A DNA stretch of 64,000 bases from Zeaxanthinibacter enoshimensis. GTDB lineage: Bacteria > Bacteroidota > Bacteroidia > Flavobacteriales > Flavobacteriaceae. Of this stretch, positions 34,154 through 42,902 are shown piece after piece (positions within the stretch are counted from its first letter, which is position 1; the number at the start of each line of letters is the position of its first letter). The notes under the pieces are model-generated. The model saw nothing but the letters and a program-made list of their open reading frames with translations. It was not told the origin of the DNA and did not search any database. The DNA lies in the NCBI RefSeq assembly GCF_004362865.1, contig NZ_SNYI01000001.1, positions 744,001 through 808,000 of the forward strand, read 5' to 3'. The translations under genes and the position numbers were made by a program.

Positions 34154-35647
34154 ATGGAGCAGTATATCTTATCCCTGGACCAGGGTACAACCAGTTCCCG
34201 TGCGATCGTCTTTGATAAAAAAGGCAGTATCGTCTCAATAGCTCAGAAAGAATTCAAACAGTATTTCCCTAAATCGGGTTGGGTAGAACACGATCCGGAG
34301 GAGATCTGGTCCACCCAGGCCGGGGTTGCAGCCGAGGCTACCGTGAAACACGGGTTGAATGGCAAGAATATTGCCGCCATAGGGATCACTAACCAACGGG
34401 AAACCGTGGTCGTATGGGACAGGAATACAAGCAAACCCGTATATAATGCTATCGTCTGGCAGGATAAAAGAACTGCGGATTATTGTGAAAGCCTGAAAGA
34501 GGAAGGCAAGGGAAAAATGATAAGGGAAAAGACCGGGCTGGTGATCGATTCCTATTTCTCAGCGTCCAAAGTAAAATGGATCCTCGATAACGTGGAGGGC
34601 GCCAGGGAACGGGCAGAAGCCGGGGACCTGGTCCTGGGAACCATCGACACCTGGATCATCTGGAAATTCACCAAAGGGGAGCTCCATGTGACTGATGTTA
34701 CTAATGCATGCCGGACACAATTGTTCAACATTAATACGATGGACTGGGATGATGATCTGCTGCAACTGTTCGACATTCCTGAAAGCATGCTGCCACAGGT
34801 AAAGGACAGCAGTGAGGTTTACGGAAATTCGAAAACGACGGTGTTTGCCTCCAAAATTCCTATCGCAGGGATAGCAGGGGACCAGATGGCAGCCCTTTTC
34901 GGGCAGATGTGTACCAAAAAAGGGATGGTAAAGAATACTTATGGCACCGGCTGTTTTATGCTGATGAATATTGGGGATAAACCGATCATTTCTGAACATA
35001 ACCTGCTTACTACAGTGGCCTGGCGTATTAAAGGGAAAACAGTCTACGCCCTGGAAGGCAGCATCTTTATTGGGGGCGCCGTAGTACAATGGTTGCGGGA
35101 TGGCCTCGGGATCATAAAAAGATCCAGGGATGTGGAGCCCCTGGGGGAATCGGTCGACTCTACAGAGGGAGTATACTTTATCCCTGCTTTTGCCGGGCTT
35201 GGGGCTCCCTACTGGAACCAGAAGGCCAAGGGAGTTATCTTCGGGATGACAAGGGGAACTACGGATGCTCATATCGCCAGGGCTTCTATTGAATCGATCG
35301 CTTACCAGACAATGGACATCCTGACATCCATGCAGGCCGATTCCGGGCTGCAGATCAAAGAACTCCGGGTAGATGGCGGAGCCTCTGTAAATGATACCCT
35401 GATGCAGTTCCAGGCCGACATCCTGGACTCGGTTACTATCAGGCCCAAGATCACTGAAACCACAGCCCTGGGCGCGGCTTACCTGGCAGGTCTGGCCGTG
35501 GGCTTTTGGGAGAGCGAAGAACAGATCGGGGAAATGTGGCAGGAAGAAAAACGCTTTGAACCGGAAGAGGATCGGAGCAAGGTAACTGAGGGAATCAAAG
35601 GATGGTACCGCGCTATTAAAGCTTTGGAATACTGGACGACCCTCTGA
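34154..35647 (+). CDS. glpK: Glycerol kinase
   Basis: Phosphorylates glycerol with ATP. 497 residues, the normal FGGY-family length. Visible: N-terminal phosphate loop [92 protein letters not shown] and [18 protein letters not shown]. It is paired with glpD for glycerol use; no glpF facilitator is adjacent. The stop is 26 bases before the end of a convergent unknown gene. Confidence 0.96.
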   Translation: MEQYILSLDQGTTSSRAIVFDKKGSIVSIAQKEFKQYFPKSGWVEHDPEEIWSTQAGVAAEATVKHGLNGKNIAAIGITNQRETVVVWDRNTSKPVYNAIVWQDKRTADYCESLKEEGKGKMIREKTGLVIDSYFSASKVKWILDNVEGARERAEAGDLVLGTIDTWIIWKFTKGELHVTDVTNACRTQLFNINTMDWDDDLLQLFDIPESMLPQVKDSSEVYGNSKTTVFASKIPIAGIAGDQMAALFGQMCTKKGMVKNTYGTGCFMLMNIGDKPIISEHNLLTTVAWRIKGKTVYALEGSIFIGGAVVQWLRDGLGIIKRSRDVEPLGESVDSTEGVYFIPAFAGLGAPYWNQKAKGVIFGMTRGTTDAHIARASIESIAYQTMDILTSMQADSGLQIKELRVDGGASVNDTLMQFQADILDSVTIRPKITETTALGAAYLAGLAVGFWESEEQIGEMWQEEKRFEPEEDRSKVTEGIKGWYRAIKALEYWTTL

Positions 35648-35672
35648 AGATAAGCTCAGAATCCTGGATCAC

Positions 35673-36023
35673 TTATTTGATCCGGCCAGACCGGTGTTCT
35701 AGAATTGACACACCCATTAACGGCTGGGTGACGAAGGTCCAGATCCCTTGAAGGAATTGGTATTTATGCCTGTACTGGACCCCGTAGAATTCGATCAGGT
35801 CGTATTCCTGGGGAACATATTCAAAATCGAATACCTGCCTGGTATTGAGTTCTTCCGCAATATCTTCCCGGTTCGGTGGCGCATTATAGGGAGCCATGGT
35901 TTGACCGACCGTGAGGAAGATTTCATTCTCAGGATATTTCCGGCTCAGCATCCAGTATGGCTTATCCTTATCGGGCATCCCGTTACAACTGCAGAGTCTG
36001 AAACCCTGGGTGATCTTGCACAT
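35673..36023 (-). CDS. Unknown small protein
   Basis: A 116-residue frame without signal peptide or membrane segment. Composition is protein-like, rich in Tyr, Phe, Asp and Glu (FDFEYVPQEYDLIEFYGVQYRHKYQFLQG), and ends in a basic tail. An internal ATG gives a 101-residue version starting MPDKDKPYWM. I recognise no family. A 96-codon frame on the other strand covers the same region but has a less natural composition. Placed between convergent glpK and the msrA gene. Moderate doubt that it is expressed. Confidence 0.45.
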   Translation of the reverse strand: MCKITQGFRLCSCNGMPDKDKPYWMLSRKYPENEIFLTVGQTMAPYNAPPNREDIAEELNTRQVFDFEYVPQEYDLIEFYGVQYRHKYQFLQGIWTFVTQPLMGVSILEHRSGRIK

Positions 36024-36094
36024 ATCTCGGTGGTTTAGGCAGATGAATATAGCAGATTCTCCACATTAAGTTACTTGACGCGAGTGATGAAACC

Positions 36095-36604
36095 TCAGTT
36101 TTTAATATCAAGGCTGCTTAATTTACGGGTATCGACCAGCTTATTAAATTTTTTCAACAACATCCGGAGCTTGGGATCGATGTAGGTCTTGCAAAAAGGT
36201 TTTTCGGGGTCTTTGTAGTAGTACTGCCGGAATTCCTCGGTGTTTTCCTTAAAGGATGAATAAGACATCACCCTGGTAATCACGGGCTTCCCAAATTCAT
36301 GTGACAGATCAAGTAGTAATGCCTCGGCCTCCTGCCGCTGAGGTCCTGTATAAGTGTATACCGCAGACCGGTATTTCCTCCTGAGAAAGTGTTCCGAAGT
36401 ACAGCTGTGGGTTCGCAGGTGTATTTCTAACAGGGCATCCAGGGTAATGATGCCCGGGTTAAAATGTACGATCACCGCCTCCGCATAGTCCGTGGCTTCC
36501 CTTGCCGAGATCCAGCCCTGCTCTACCCGGCTCACACCTTTCAGGCTTTGGAAAACTGCTTCTGTGCACCAATGACATCCCCCCCCCAGGCCGATTTGAA
36601 TCAT
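36095..36604 (-). CDS. msrA: Peptide-methionine (S)-S-oxide reductase
   Basis: Repairs oxidised methionine. I choose ATG 36604 (MIQIGLGGGCHWCTEAVF), preceded by GAGGAG; an in-frame ATG at 36625 adds seven residues. The catalytic cysteine is in GGGCHWCTE, where the usual Phe of GCFW is His, and a second cysteine three residues on makes a CxxC. Other family features: GVSRVEQGWISAREATDYAEAVIVHFNPGIITLDALLEIHLRTH, and YRSAVYTYTGPQRQEAEALL. About 169 residues, normal. Cytoplasmic. Confidence 0.88.
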   Translation of the reverse strand: MIQIGLGGGCHWCTEAVFQSLKGVSRVEQGWISAREATDYAEAVIVHFNPGIITLDALLEIHLRTHSCTSEHFLRRKYRSAVYTYTGPQRQEAEALLLDLSHEFGKPVITRVMSYSSFKENTEEFRQYYYKDPEKPFCKTYIDPKLRMLLKKFNKLVDTRKLSSLDIKN

Positions 36605-36698
36605 AGTCCGCTCCTCATTTGTCATTTAAGTTATGGAATGGATCTGGAATAAAAAAGGCAGGAATTACCCGCCTTTTCGATCGAAATATATGAATGAA

Positions 36699-37532
36699 TT
36701 ATTCCGGAGAAAGCTGGAAATCAGTTACCGTTTTATTGGCAGCCACGATTTCAACTTCAGGGTTTTCAGAATTCATAAATCCTTCCTTGGTTACCACTAC
36801 AGTGTAGACCCCTGCAGGTAATCCCATTATTGCATAACCTCCATCGCTCCCGGATGCTGTGGCTGTAATTTCGGTATCCCCGTCGTAAACCGTTACAGAA
36901 GCACCATCCACGGCTATCTCAGTATCCGCATCAGGAGTTGTTATCTTCCCTTGCAGGGTTCCGGCTGTGGAAAGGTTGCTGGCCCTGATGACAGGTTTAA
37001 AATTGAAACCATTATAATCGGGATAATTGCCTTTGGGGACAAAAGAGCGACTGACGTCAAAATCGAGAAGAAGGTCGTTGCTGAGTCCGCCGACAACCTC
37101 CAGGGCAGGGTCAATAAACACCTTGATCCCGGTCTGTTCGCCACTTGGAACATCCAGCTCATAGGTTTCTCCCTCCGTCATCACTACATTAACGCCTTTT
37201 ACATATACCCGAATAAGATCATAACTACCGACGGGAATGTCAGTATCGACAAGGGTTTCGGTCACCCCGTTTGTCAGTTCCAGTAAATTGATTTCGATTT
37301 CATCTTCCATTAAAGTCAAAAACCCGGTCTCATCTCCTGAGTCTTTCTGACGGGCTTCAACCTTGAAAATGGTGACATTGGCCTCGGAGACCAATTCGTG
37401 GGGGAAGGGAGCATCTGTCAACTTTATGGATAACCGCCCAAAATCGGATTCCTGTGCACTTTCAGAGCAACTGCTGAAGAGGGTGAACAGGGTTAGGATA
37501 ATTACGGATACTGTCAAAATAGATTTTCGCAT
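36699..37532 (-). CDS. DUF4382 lipoprotein with carboxypeptidase-regulatory-like domain
   Basis: A 277-residue exported lipoprotein with lipobox FSSCS (Cys22). Residues about 33-185 form DUF4382 (RLSIKLTDAPFPHELVSEANVTI, LLELTNGVTETLVDTDIPVGSYDLIRVYVKG and FKPVIRAS). Residues about 190-275 form a beta-sandwich repeat (LQGKITTPDADTEIAVDGASVTVYDGDTEITATASGSDGGYAIMGLPAGVYTVVV in pattern). Probably sits on the outer membrane. Common in Flavobacteriaceae; function unknown. It is separated from msrA by about 95 bases and could be monocistronic. Confidence 0.8.
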   Translation of the reverse strand: MRKSILTVSVIILTLFTLFSSCSESAQESDFGRLSIKLTDAPFPHELVSEANVTIFKVEARQKDSGDETGFLTLMEDEIEINLLELTNGVTETLVDTDIPVGSYDLIRVYVKGVNVVMTEGETYELDVPSGEQTGIKVFIDPALEVVGGLSNDLLLDFDVSRSFVPKGNYPDYNGFNFKPVIRASNLSTAGTLQGKITTPDADTEIAVDGASVTVYDGDTEITATASGSDGGYAIMGLPAGVYTVVVTKEGFMNSENPEVEIVAANKTVTDFQLSPE

Positions 37533-37755
37533 AAGATCAGGGTTTAAAGTTCTATAAAGTTATACGCGACAACTCACTTAAAAGTTGCCTTATCCCCGGT
37601 TTTTTCGATGAAATACCTTTAGCCCGGTAAGTTTTTGAACACCTAGGGACAGGCATTAGTAATATTCGTCCTACCTCCGTATAAAAAGATCTATTTAAAT
37701 CGCACCTTAATATCCTAAACCCTCCAGAGCGCGTAATCACAATAAAATTTATATC

Positions 37756-38547
37756 ATGAGAAACTTAATATTTGCACTTCTTTGCTGTATCTGCTGGCAG
37801 GTTGATGCCCAGGAACAATTATTCGCGTATGATTACAGATCCGTTCCGGCTGAAGAGATGAAGACATTTATGGAAAACGAAGCCATGTATTGGAGTAAAA
37901 TACATGGGAACCTTTTAAAGAAAGGGCACATTACCGGCTGGAGCATGTGCACCCGGGTAAATGGTCTGGAATCAGAACCCAATGTTTACTTCTACTACGG
38001 GATTGGCAGTTATGAGAACCTTGATAAAATAGGCGAACACTGGCAAGCAGCCCGCGACGAAGTGCGAGGGACCATGAATAAGGAGCAATTGGCTGACATC
38101 GATCAGCGGATCAAACAAAAGAAATTTCGTGTTGGCGAAGTATTGTTGAATCGGATATCAATGGCCTCCACTGATAATCCACAATGGAAATACCTGGTTC
38201 ATAATTATACCAATGCTACGGATGTAAATGCATTCTTGACTGCCCAGGACCAATATTTTAAACCCCATTTTGAAAAACATATGAAAGCCGGCAACACCAA
38301 ACAAGTATTATGGTTGACAGCTATGGTATTAAGTCCACAGGGTTACGGGTATAATTGGAATTCCTACACCGTTGACGGCTTTGTAAAGTACAGGGATATT
38401 TTTAATGCCTGGACTTCAGAGGTTGAGTGGCCGCAAGAAGGTTTGGAGGCCGTCTCTAAGACCATGAAGAACGAACAGTTCTATAAACGAGTCATCTGGC
38501 AACGCAGAATGTGGCTAGATGATCAAGGGAAATTAATGACCAACTGA
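37756..38547 (+). CDS. Secreted protein of unknown function
   Basis: A 263-residue protein with a signal peptide (MRNLIFALLCCICWQVDAQ). The mature part looks like two related alpha/beta segments, each beginning with a short strand and a long helix: YRSVPAEEMKTFMENEAMYWSKIHGNLLKKGHITGWSMCTRV and YTNATDVNAFLTAQDQYFKPHFEKHMKAGNTKQVLWLTAMV. That spacing is reminiscent of duplicated ferredoxin-like (dimeric alpha-beta barrel) domains. No catalytic motif is obvious. The gene ends in a strong terminator shared with the convergent DoxX gene. Confidence 0.65.
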   Translation: MRNLIFALLCCICWQVDAQEQLFAYDYRSVPAEEMKTFMENEAMYWSKIHGNLLKKGHITGWSMCTRVNGLESEPNVYFYYGIGSYENLDKIGEHWQAARDEVRGTMNKEQLADIDQRIKQKKFRVGEVLLNRISMASTDNPQWKYLVHNYTNATDVNAFLTAQDQYFKPHFEKHMKAGNTKQVLWLTAMVLSPQGYGYNWNSYTVDGFVKYRDIFNAWTSEVEWPQEGLEAVSKTMKNEQFYKRVIWQRRMWLDDQGKLMTN

Positions 38548-38552
38548 TACTG

Positions 38553-38582
38553 AAACCTCCTGTGACAACAGGAGGTTTTTTT
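38553..38582. terminator. Terminator between convergent secreted-protein and DoxX genes
   Basis: A 10-bp perfect stem, AAACCTCCTG with CAGGAGGTTT, loop TGACAA, followed by a run of T. The A residues on the left are too few for strong function on the minus strand. Confidence 0.88.
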
Positions 38583-38588
38583 CTTGCT

Positions 38589-39011
38589 CTATTTCTGCAT
38601 CTTCAGGTAGTAGTCGGCGGAATGCTTCCCACTCCCGTAAAAGAGGAAGAAAACACATACGATCAGCACCAGGCTTGCCAGTAGAAGGTTGGAGACGTTC
38701 ATTGTTCCGAAAAAATTCACCAGGATGGCACCTGCGAGAATCGGAAATTGGGTGATTACGGACCAACGGGTAAATAAACCCAGGATGATGAGAAGTCCGC
38801 CCACAAAGTGTGCGGCTACCACGTAATGAATGATCAGCCAGCTTCCGGGCATATTTGCAAACGGTTGCATCACTTCGATGAACTGTACCGGGTTAGACAT
38901 AAATAGAGTTCCCTTAATGAGGAGGAATACTCCCAGCGCGATCCGCAACAGATCCAAGGCATAATAAGTATGGGCATTAGCCCATTTGTTCAGTGTCTTA
39001 ACGCGTCCCAT
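38589..39011 (-). CDS. DoxX family membrane protein
   Basis: A 140-residue inner-membrane protein with four helices (about 18-36, 55-75, 82-100 and 106-126), the DoxX topology. ALDLLRIALGVFLLIKGTLFM is the usual first helix and HFVGGLLIILGLFTRWSVI the typical second-third pair. Related proteins appear in thiosulfate oxidation or redox control, but no specific role can be read here. Transcribed alone. Confidence 0.83.
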   Translation of the reverse strand: MGRVKTLNKWANAHTYYALDLLRIALGVFLLIKGTLFMSNPVQFIEVMQPFANMPGSWLIIHYVVAAHFVGGLLIILGLFTRWSVITQFPILAGAILVNFFGTMNVSNLLLASLVLIVCVFFLFYGSGKHSADYYLKMQK

Positions 39012-39160
39012 GTTGTGAGGTTTTATGGTTATAGGCTATATTAAGATACTCATTTTCAGTAATATATTTATTATAACTCTGATATTTAACGAGTTAGTCC
39101 TGAATGATCGGTGTTAATTTTGCTACACCAGGTCTGAGAAATGAGGTTAACGGTGAAAAA

Positions 39161-39192
39161 TTGATTTTTCCGTGTAACAAATTCTATCTTGG
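39161..39192 (+). promoter_or_regulatory. Promoter of the DUF5687/ABC transporter pair
   Basis: TTG at 39161-39163, a 21-base spacer and TATCTTGG at 39185-39192 (seven of eight matching TAnnTTTG). Transcription would begin near 39199, downstream of the ATG at 39104, which argues for the GTG start at 39227. Confidence 0.5.
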
Positions 39193-39226
39193 AGCAACCA
39201 ATAGCAGAAACCAACAGACCAACCCG

Positions 39227-40696
39227 GTGTTCAGACATTTTATAAGCCTACAACGAAAATCGTTCTTCCGCTCCTCCAGTTTTGGTAAAAGCCTTGCCAT
39301 TAAGATACTCATGGGATTCTTTGCCCTTTATATGCTGGCGTCATTTTTAGGCCTGGGTGTGGCCTTATATTTTATTCTTGAAAAACAATTCCCGGGTTCG
39401 GATCCCCTGCTTATCCTGTCAGAATACCTCGTTTATTGGGTACTGGCAGAACTGTTTATGAGATATATGCTTCAGAAGCTGCCTTATATGGACGTAAAGC
39501 CACTACTGATCCAGCCCATTTCCAAGAGCAGGATCATACATTTTTTGCTGGGGAAGACAGCCTTCAGTTTTTATAATTTTATGAGCCTGGTGTTCTTTGT
39601 TCCCTTTGCAGTTGTATTAGTGAACAAGGACTACCCGGCTATACAGGTTGCCGGTTTTGTAATGGCAATGGTATTTATTGCCCAGGCGATCAACTACACC
39701 AATTTTTTGGTTAATAAGAATGAGAAGGTGTTAATTGGGCTGGCCGTCTTATTAGCGCTGTTCTCCGGGCTGGAATATTTTGATATCTGGTCTGTAACTG
39801 CCTATTCAGGGCAAGTATTTTACAGCTTCTATAGCTATCCCGTTGCTTTCCTGCTTCCCTTACTACTGGTCGTGGTACTCTACACCATTAACTACCGCCA
39901 GTTAAAGCAGTTACTGTTCTTGGATGTGGCGGTTAAGAAGAAAACACAGGCAGTATCGGGAAGCGACCTGGGCTGGACACGCCGGCTGGGAAATGTCAGC
40001 CCGTTTGTCCGCCTTGATCTGAGGCTCATCTGGCGGAATAAGCGCACCAAAACCCAGGTTTTCATCTCGCTCGCCATGGTGTTATATGGCCTGATCTTCT
40101 ACACTATGGACGATTTTGGCAGTACTTCCGCAATGCTGGTCTTTGTCGGCATCTTTATTACCGGAATATTCATGGTGAATTTTGGCCAGTTTATTCCTGC
40201 CTGGGACAGTGAATATTATGGGATGATGATGGCCCAGAACATCCCGCTACGCCTGTACCTGGAATCTAAATCAGTGCTTATTTCGGTAAGCATTATAGTC
40301 ATGTTCCTGCTCAGCATTCCCTATCTCTATTTCGGGTGGGAAGCGCTGGCGATCAATACCGCCTGCGCATTGTATAACCTCGGGATCAATATCCCGGTAG
40401 TACTCTATTTTGGCTCGTTCAACAAAAAACGGATAGACCTTACCAAGAGTCCCGTAGGCAATATGCAGGGAACCAGTGCCACCCAGTTCCTGATCATCTT
40501 GCCCTTGATGGTCCTGCCTATCCTGCTCTACCTGGGCATTAAATTCCTGTTCAGTTTTGAACTGGCCCTGTTGATCCTGTCCTTGTTGGGAGTGGGCGGG
40601 TTTGGGGCGCGGAATTACCTGATGGAGTTCATCACATCGGCCTACCGCAAAAGAAAGTATGCCATGGTAGCCGGGTTTGGCGAACGGAATAGTTAG
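39227..40696 (+). CDS. DUF5687 family membrane protein (ABC-2-like permease)
   Basis: A 489-residue inner-membrane protein, from GTG 39227 (VFRHFISLQRKSFFRSSSFGKS). A longer start at ATG 39104 adds 41 polar residues and lies upstream of the promoter. About ten to twelve helices occur in two blocks, divided by a polar segment that includes LGWTRRLGNVSPFVRLDLRLIWRNKRTK (about 245-275). Family proteins sit next to an ABC ATPase, as here (32 bases apart), and probably form the membrane part of an exporter of unknown substrate. Confidence 0.82.
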   Translation: MFRHFISLQRKSFFRSSSFGKSLAIKILMGFFALYMLASFLGLGVALYFILEKQFPGSDPLLILSEYLVYWVLAELFMRYMLQKLPYMDVKPLLIQPISKSRIIHFLLGKTAFSFYNFMSLVFFVPFAVVLVNKDYPAIQVAGFVMAMVFIAQAINYTNFLVNKNEKVLIGLAVLLALFSGLEYFDIWSVTAYSGQVFYSFYSYPVAFLLPLLLVVVLYTINYRQLKQLLFLDVAVKKKTQAVSGSDLGWTRRLGNVSPFVRLDLRLIWRNKRTKTQVFISLAMVLYGLIFYTMDDFGSTSAMLVFVGIFITGIFMVNFGQFIPAWDSEYYGMMMAQNIPLRLYLESKSVLISVSIIVMFLLSIPYLYFGWEALAINTACALYNLGINIPVVLYFGSFNKKRIDLTKSPVGNMQGTSATQFLIILPLMVLPILLYLGIKFLFSFELALLILSLLGVGGFGARNYLMEFITSAYRKRKYAMVAGFGERNS

Positions 40697-40728
40697 AATT
40701 CAACCTAATTTCATTAACAACATCGTAA

Positions 40729-41445
40729 ATGATCACAACACACGAACTCAGTAAGAAATACAAGAACCAGGTAGTTCTTAACCTACCTTCGCTTAGCATT
40801 CCGAAAGGACAAAGCTTTGGCCTGGTGGGTAATAACGGGGCAGGCAAGACTACATTCTTCAGCTTGTTGCTAGATCTTATCAGGCCCAGCACCGGCTATG
40901 TCACCAATGGCGATGTACGTGTGGACGGGAGCGAGGATTGGAAACCCTTTACCTCTTCCTTTATTGATGAATCATTCCTGATCGGGTACCTGACCCCTGA
41001 AGAATATTTCTATTTTATCGGGGAGTTGAGAGGGCGGAACACTTCTGATGTCGATGCATTACTGGCGAAATTCGAGGATTTCTTTCACGGGGAAATTTTG
41101 GGCCAGAAGAAATACCTGCGAGACCTCTCCAAGGGAAACCAGAAAAAAGTGGGCATCGTTGCATCATTTATCGGGGATCCCGAGGTGGTAATTCTTGACG
41201 AACCCTTTGCTAACCTGGATCCAACTACCCAGATCAGGCTGAAGCAGATCATAAAGGACCTCGCTGCGAAGAAGGGGGTCACAGTACTGATTTCCAGCCA
41301 TGATCTTATCCATGTGACCGAAGTATGTGAACGGATCGTGGTACTCCAGAAAGGTGAGATCGTTAAGGATATAGAGACCTCCGAAGCTACGCTGAAAGAA
41401 CTTGAACATTTCTTTTCCGGCGATGCGATCAGGCAGGAAGCCTGA
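40729..41445 (+). CDS. ABC transporter ATP-binding protein
   Basis: A 238-residue cytoplasmic ATPase. Walker A is GNNGAGKTT (about 35-43), the signature is LSKGNQKKV, Walker B VVILDEPFANLD, and the switch histidine is in LISSHDLIH. Its partner is the DUF5687 permease immediately upstream. An efflux or exporter role is inferred from the NatA/CcmA-like sequence. The pair ends in a strong terminator. Confidence 0.93.
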   Translation: MITTHELSKKYKNQVVLNLPSLSIPKGQSFGLVGNNGAGKTTFFSLLLDLIRPSTGYVTNGDVRVDGSEDWKPFTSSFIDESFLIGYLTPEEYFYFIGELRGRNTSDVDALLAKFEDFFHGEILGQKKYLRDLSKGNQKKVGIVASFIGDPEVVILDEPFANLDPTTQIRLKQIIKDLAAKKGVTVLISSHDLIHVTEVCERIVVLQKGEIVKDIETSEATLKELEHFFSGDAIRQEA

Positions 41446-41480
41446 TTTTCAATTTCCAACCAGGATATCTGGATCCACTG

Positions 41481-41514
41481 AGCTCCCGCCTGTAAAGCGG
41501 GGGCTTTTTTTTTT
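41481..41514 (+). terminator. Terminator of the ABC transporter pair
   Basis: AGCTCCCGC (41481-41489) pairs with GCGGGGGCT (41497-41505), one G-T pair, 7-base loop, followed by ten T residues. Confidence 0.9.
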
Positions 41515-41673
41515 GCAGGCTTAGTGTTTATTCCCGGCTTGGTAAGTGAAACTAGGAGCCCGGACATTAATCATAGCACTTTGTCCATATTATCCCGGGA
41601 TCGAGGATTAATAGCTTTAATATTCGGATCCAGGATCAGTAATGCAAATAACGAACCCATAAATTGAAATATC

Positions 41674-42186
41674 ATGAGAAGTACCATTCTGCTGTTAATA
41701 GGAATTTTATTGCTATCCTCCTGCGAGGAGAAGAAGGAAGAGACCGCCATGGAAACTCCAAAAACCAACCCGGCCATGGAAAAATTCCATGCAAACGTGG
41801 AAACCACGAAGAAACTGATTGATGCGTTTATTGAAGAAGATACCACGGCAATGGCCATGTATGTTACGGACGACTTTATCTGGTCTCCGCCCAGTGTTGG
41901 CCGTGATTCACTATCCCGATCAGAATGGATCAGCAGCATGCAGACCTTTATGGACAGTTATGATGAGATCACGCTGACCGATCCACTGTTTTATGCAGGA
42001 CTCTCAGAAGAACAGGAACCCAACGGGGATGTCCGCGCTTACGGCCTTTGGAAAAGTAAGTTTGCGGAAAGTGGAAAGGATCAGATGTTAAAATGGTACT
42101 CGGTCTTATTTTTTAATGAAGAGGGAAAGATCGTCCACCAGGCCGAATGGTATGATACGGCCGACCTGACTCGCGAAATCGAATAA
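41674..42186 (+). CDS. SnoaL/NTF2-like lipoprotein
   Basis: A 170-residue lipoprotein with lipobox LLSSC (Cys17). Cone-shaped NTF2-like fold: helix VETTKKLIDAFIEEDTTAMAMYVTDDFIWSPPS (about 43-75), then strands and YGLWKSKFAESGKDQMLKWYSVLFFNEEGKIVHQAEWYD. Such proteins bind small ligands or catalyse simple chemistry; the role is unknown. Monocistronic, with a terminator following. Confidence 0.72.
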   Translation: MRSTILLLIGILLLSSCEEKKEETAMETPKTNPAMEKFHANVETTKKLIDAFIEEDTTAMAMYVTDDFIWSPPSVGRDSLSRSEWISSMQTFMDSYDEITLTDPLFYAGLSEEQEPNGDVRAYGLWKSKFAESGKDQMLKWYSVLFFNEEGKIVHQAEWYDTADLTREIE

Positions 42187-42206
42187 CAGGTATATAATAC
42201 TTCATG

Positions 42207-42255
42207 GCATCCATCCACCGGTTTTTTTGATTTAGCTGGCGGATGGATGCTTTTT
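42207..42255 (+). terminator. Terminator-like long hairpin
   Basis: GCATCCATCC (42207-42216) pairs perfectly with GGATGGATGC (42241-42250), and a TTTTTGTTT tract follows. The 24-base loop includes a T run of its own. It separates the NTF2-like lipoprotein gene from the BLUF gene. Confidence 0.7.
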
Positions 42256-42323
42256 GTTTAAATGTGATCGACAGAACCGTAAACATTGGAATTGCAATGA
42301 CACCCCGACAGCCGGGCTTTTTG

Positions 42324-42354
42324 TTGGATTATTCCCATTCATGCGTGACCTTTG
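42324..42354 (+). promoter_or_regulatory. Promoter of the BLUF gene
   Basis: TTGG at 42324-42327, a 19-base spacer and GACCTTTG at 42347-42354 (seven of eight matching TAnnTTTG). The predicted start is about 12 bases before ATG 42373. Confidence 0.5.
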
Positions 42355-42372
42355 CCTTTTAAACAAAATTGC

Positions 42373-42837
42373 ATGATCGAATTAACATACCGTTCTCAAG
42401 CCGTCGATACACTGGATTATGATGATATCGACGCTATTTTGAATACGGCTAGAAGTTTTAACGGGGAACATGATATTACCGGTTGCCTGATATACCATAA
42501 AGACCATTTTGTTCAGATACTGGAAGGTCCGGAAGGGAAAGTGTCAGAATTATTCGAAAAAATTTCATCTGATTCCAGGCATAAGGACGTGGAGCTATTG
42601 TCTAAAGGGGTTAAACAGAACAGGGACTTTTCTTCCTGGAGTATGGCATACCAGACTTTGGTCAATGGGCCAATAGACAATGATCTCCTGCGGTTATTTG
42701 AAGAGAACCTGCTAACCATGGCTAAGTTCTCAGACCTCAGATCAGATGTGATCCGTACCTTTTGGGGAGCTGTTTCGATGATGATGGAAAATAAGGTTGA
42801 CAGGATTGCTAGCCAGGGAATGAGGAGAGAAGGTTAG
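42373..42837 (+). CDS. BLUF domain blue-light photoreceptor
   Basis: A 154-residue cytoplasmic FAD-binding light sensor. All photocycle residues of BLUF domains are present with the spacing known from AppA (Y21, N45, Q63, W104, M106): here Y6 (LTYRS), N30 (SFNGEHDITGC), Q48 (FVQILEG), W89 and M91 (SSWSMAY). After the domain (about 1-95) only a short helical tail of about 60 residues remains, so it is a stand-alone BLUF that must signal through a partner. The ATG at 42373 is preferred to an in-frame ATG at 42352, which overlaps the promoter. The partner is not evident from neighbours. Confidence 0.92.
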   Translation: MIELTYRSQAVDTLDYDDIDAILNTARSFNGEHDITGCLIYHKDHFVQILEGPEGKVSELFEKISSDSRHKDVELLSKGVKQNRDFSSWSMAYQTLVNGPIDNDLLRLFEENLLTMAKFSDLRSDVIRTFWGAVSMMMENKVDRIASQGMRREG

Positions 42838-42902
42838 CCCCCGCGAAAATCTTATCTTTACTTAAATTTAGGACTTCACAATCCTCCCAAGCTGCTCGTT
42901 AA

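Noticed and set aside
35666-35683. GGATCA/TGATCC hairpin between glpK and the unknown gene as a terminator
   Set aside because: Six-bp AT-containing stem with no following T run on either strand.
35748-36038. 96-codon plus-strand frame opposite the unknown gene at 35673-36023
   Set aside because: Composition is less natural and the minus-strand frame fits the convergent-gene layout better, although neither is certain.
37552-37740. 62-codon minus-strand frame between the DUF4382 gene and the secreted protein
   Set aside because: No signal, domain or promoter; amino acid composition looks random.
39104-39226. Longer N-terminus for the DUF5687 protein (ATG 39104)
   Set aside because: The promoter-like sequence lies inside this stretch, and the added residues are polar and unlike the family start.
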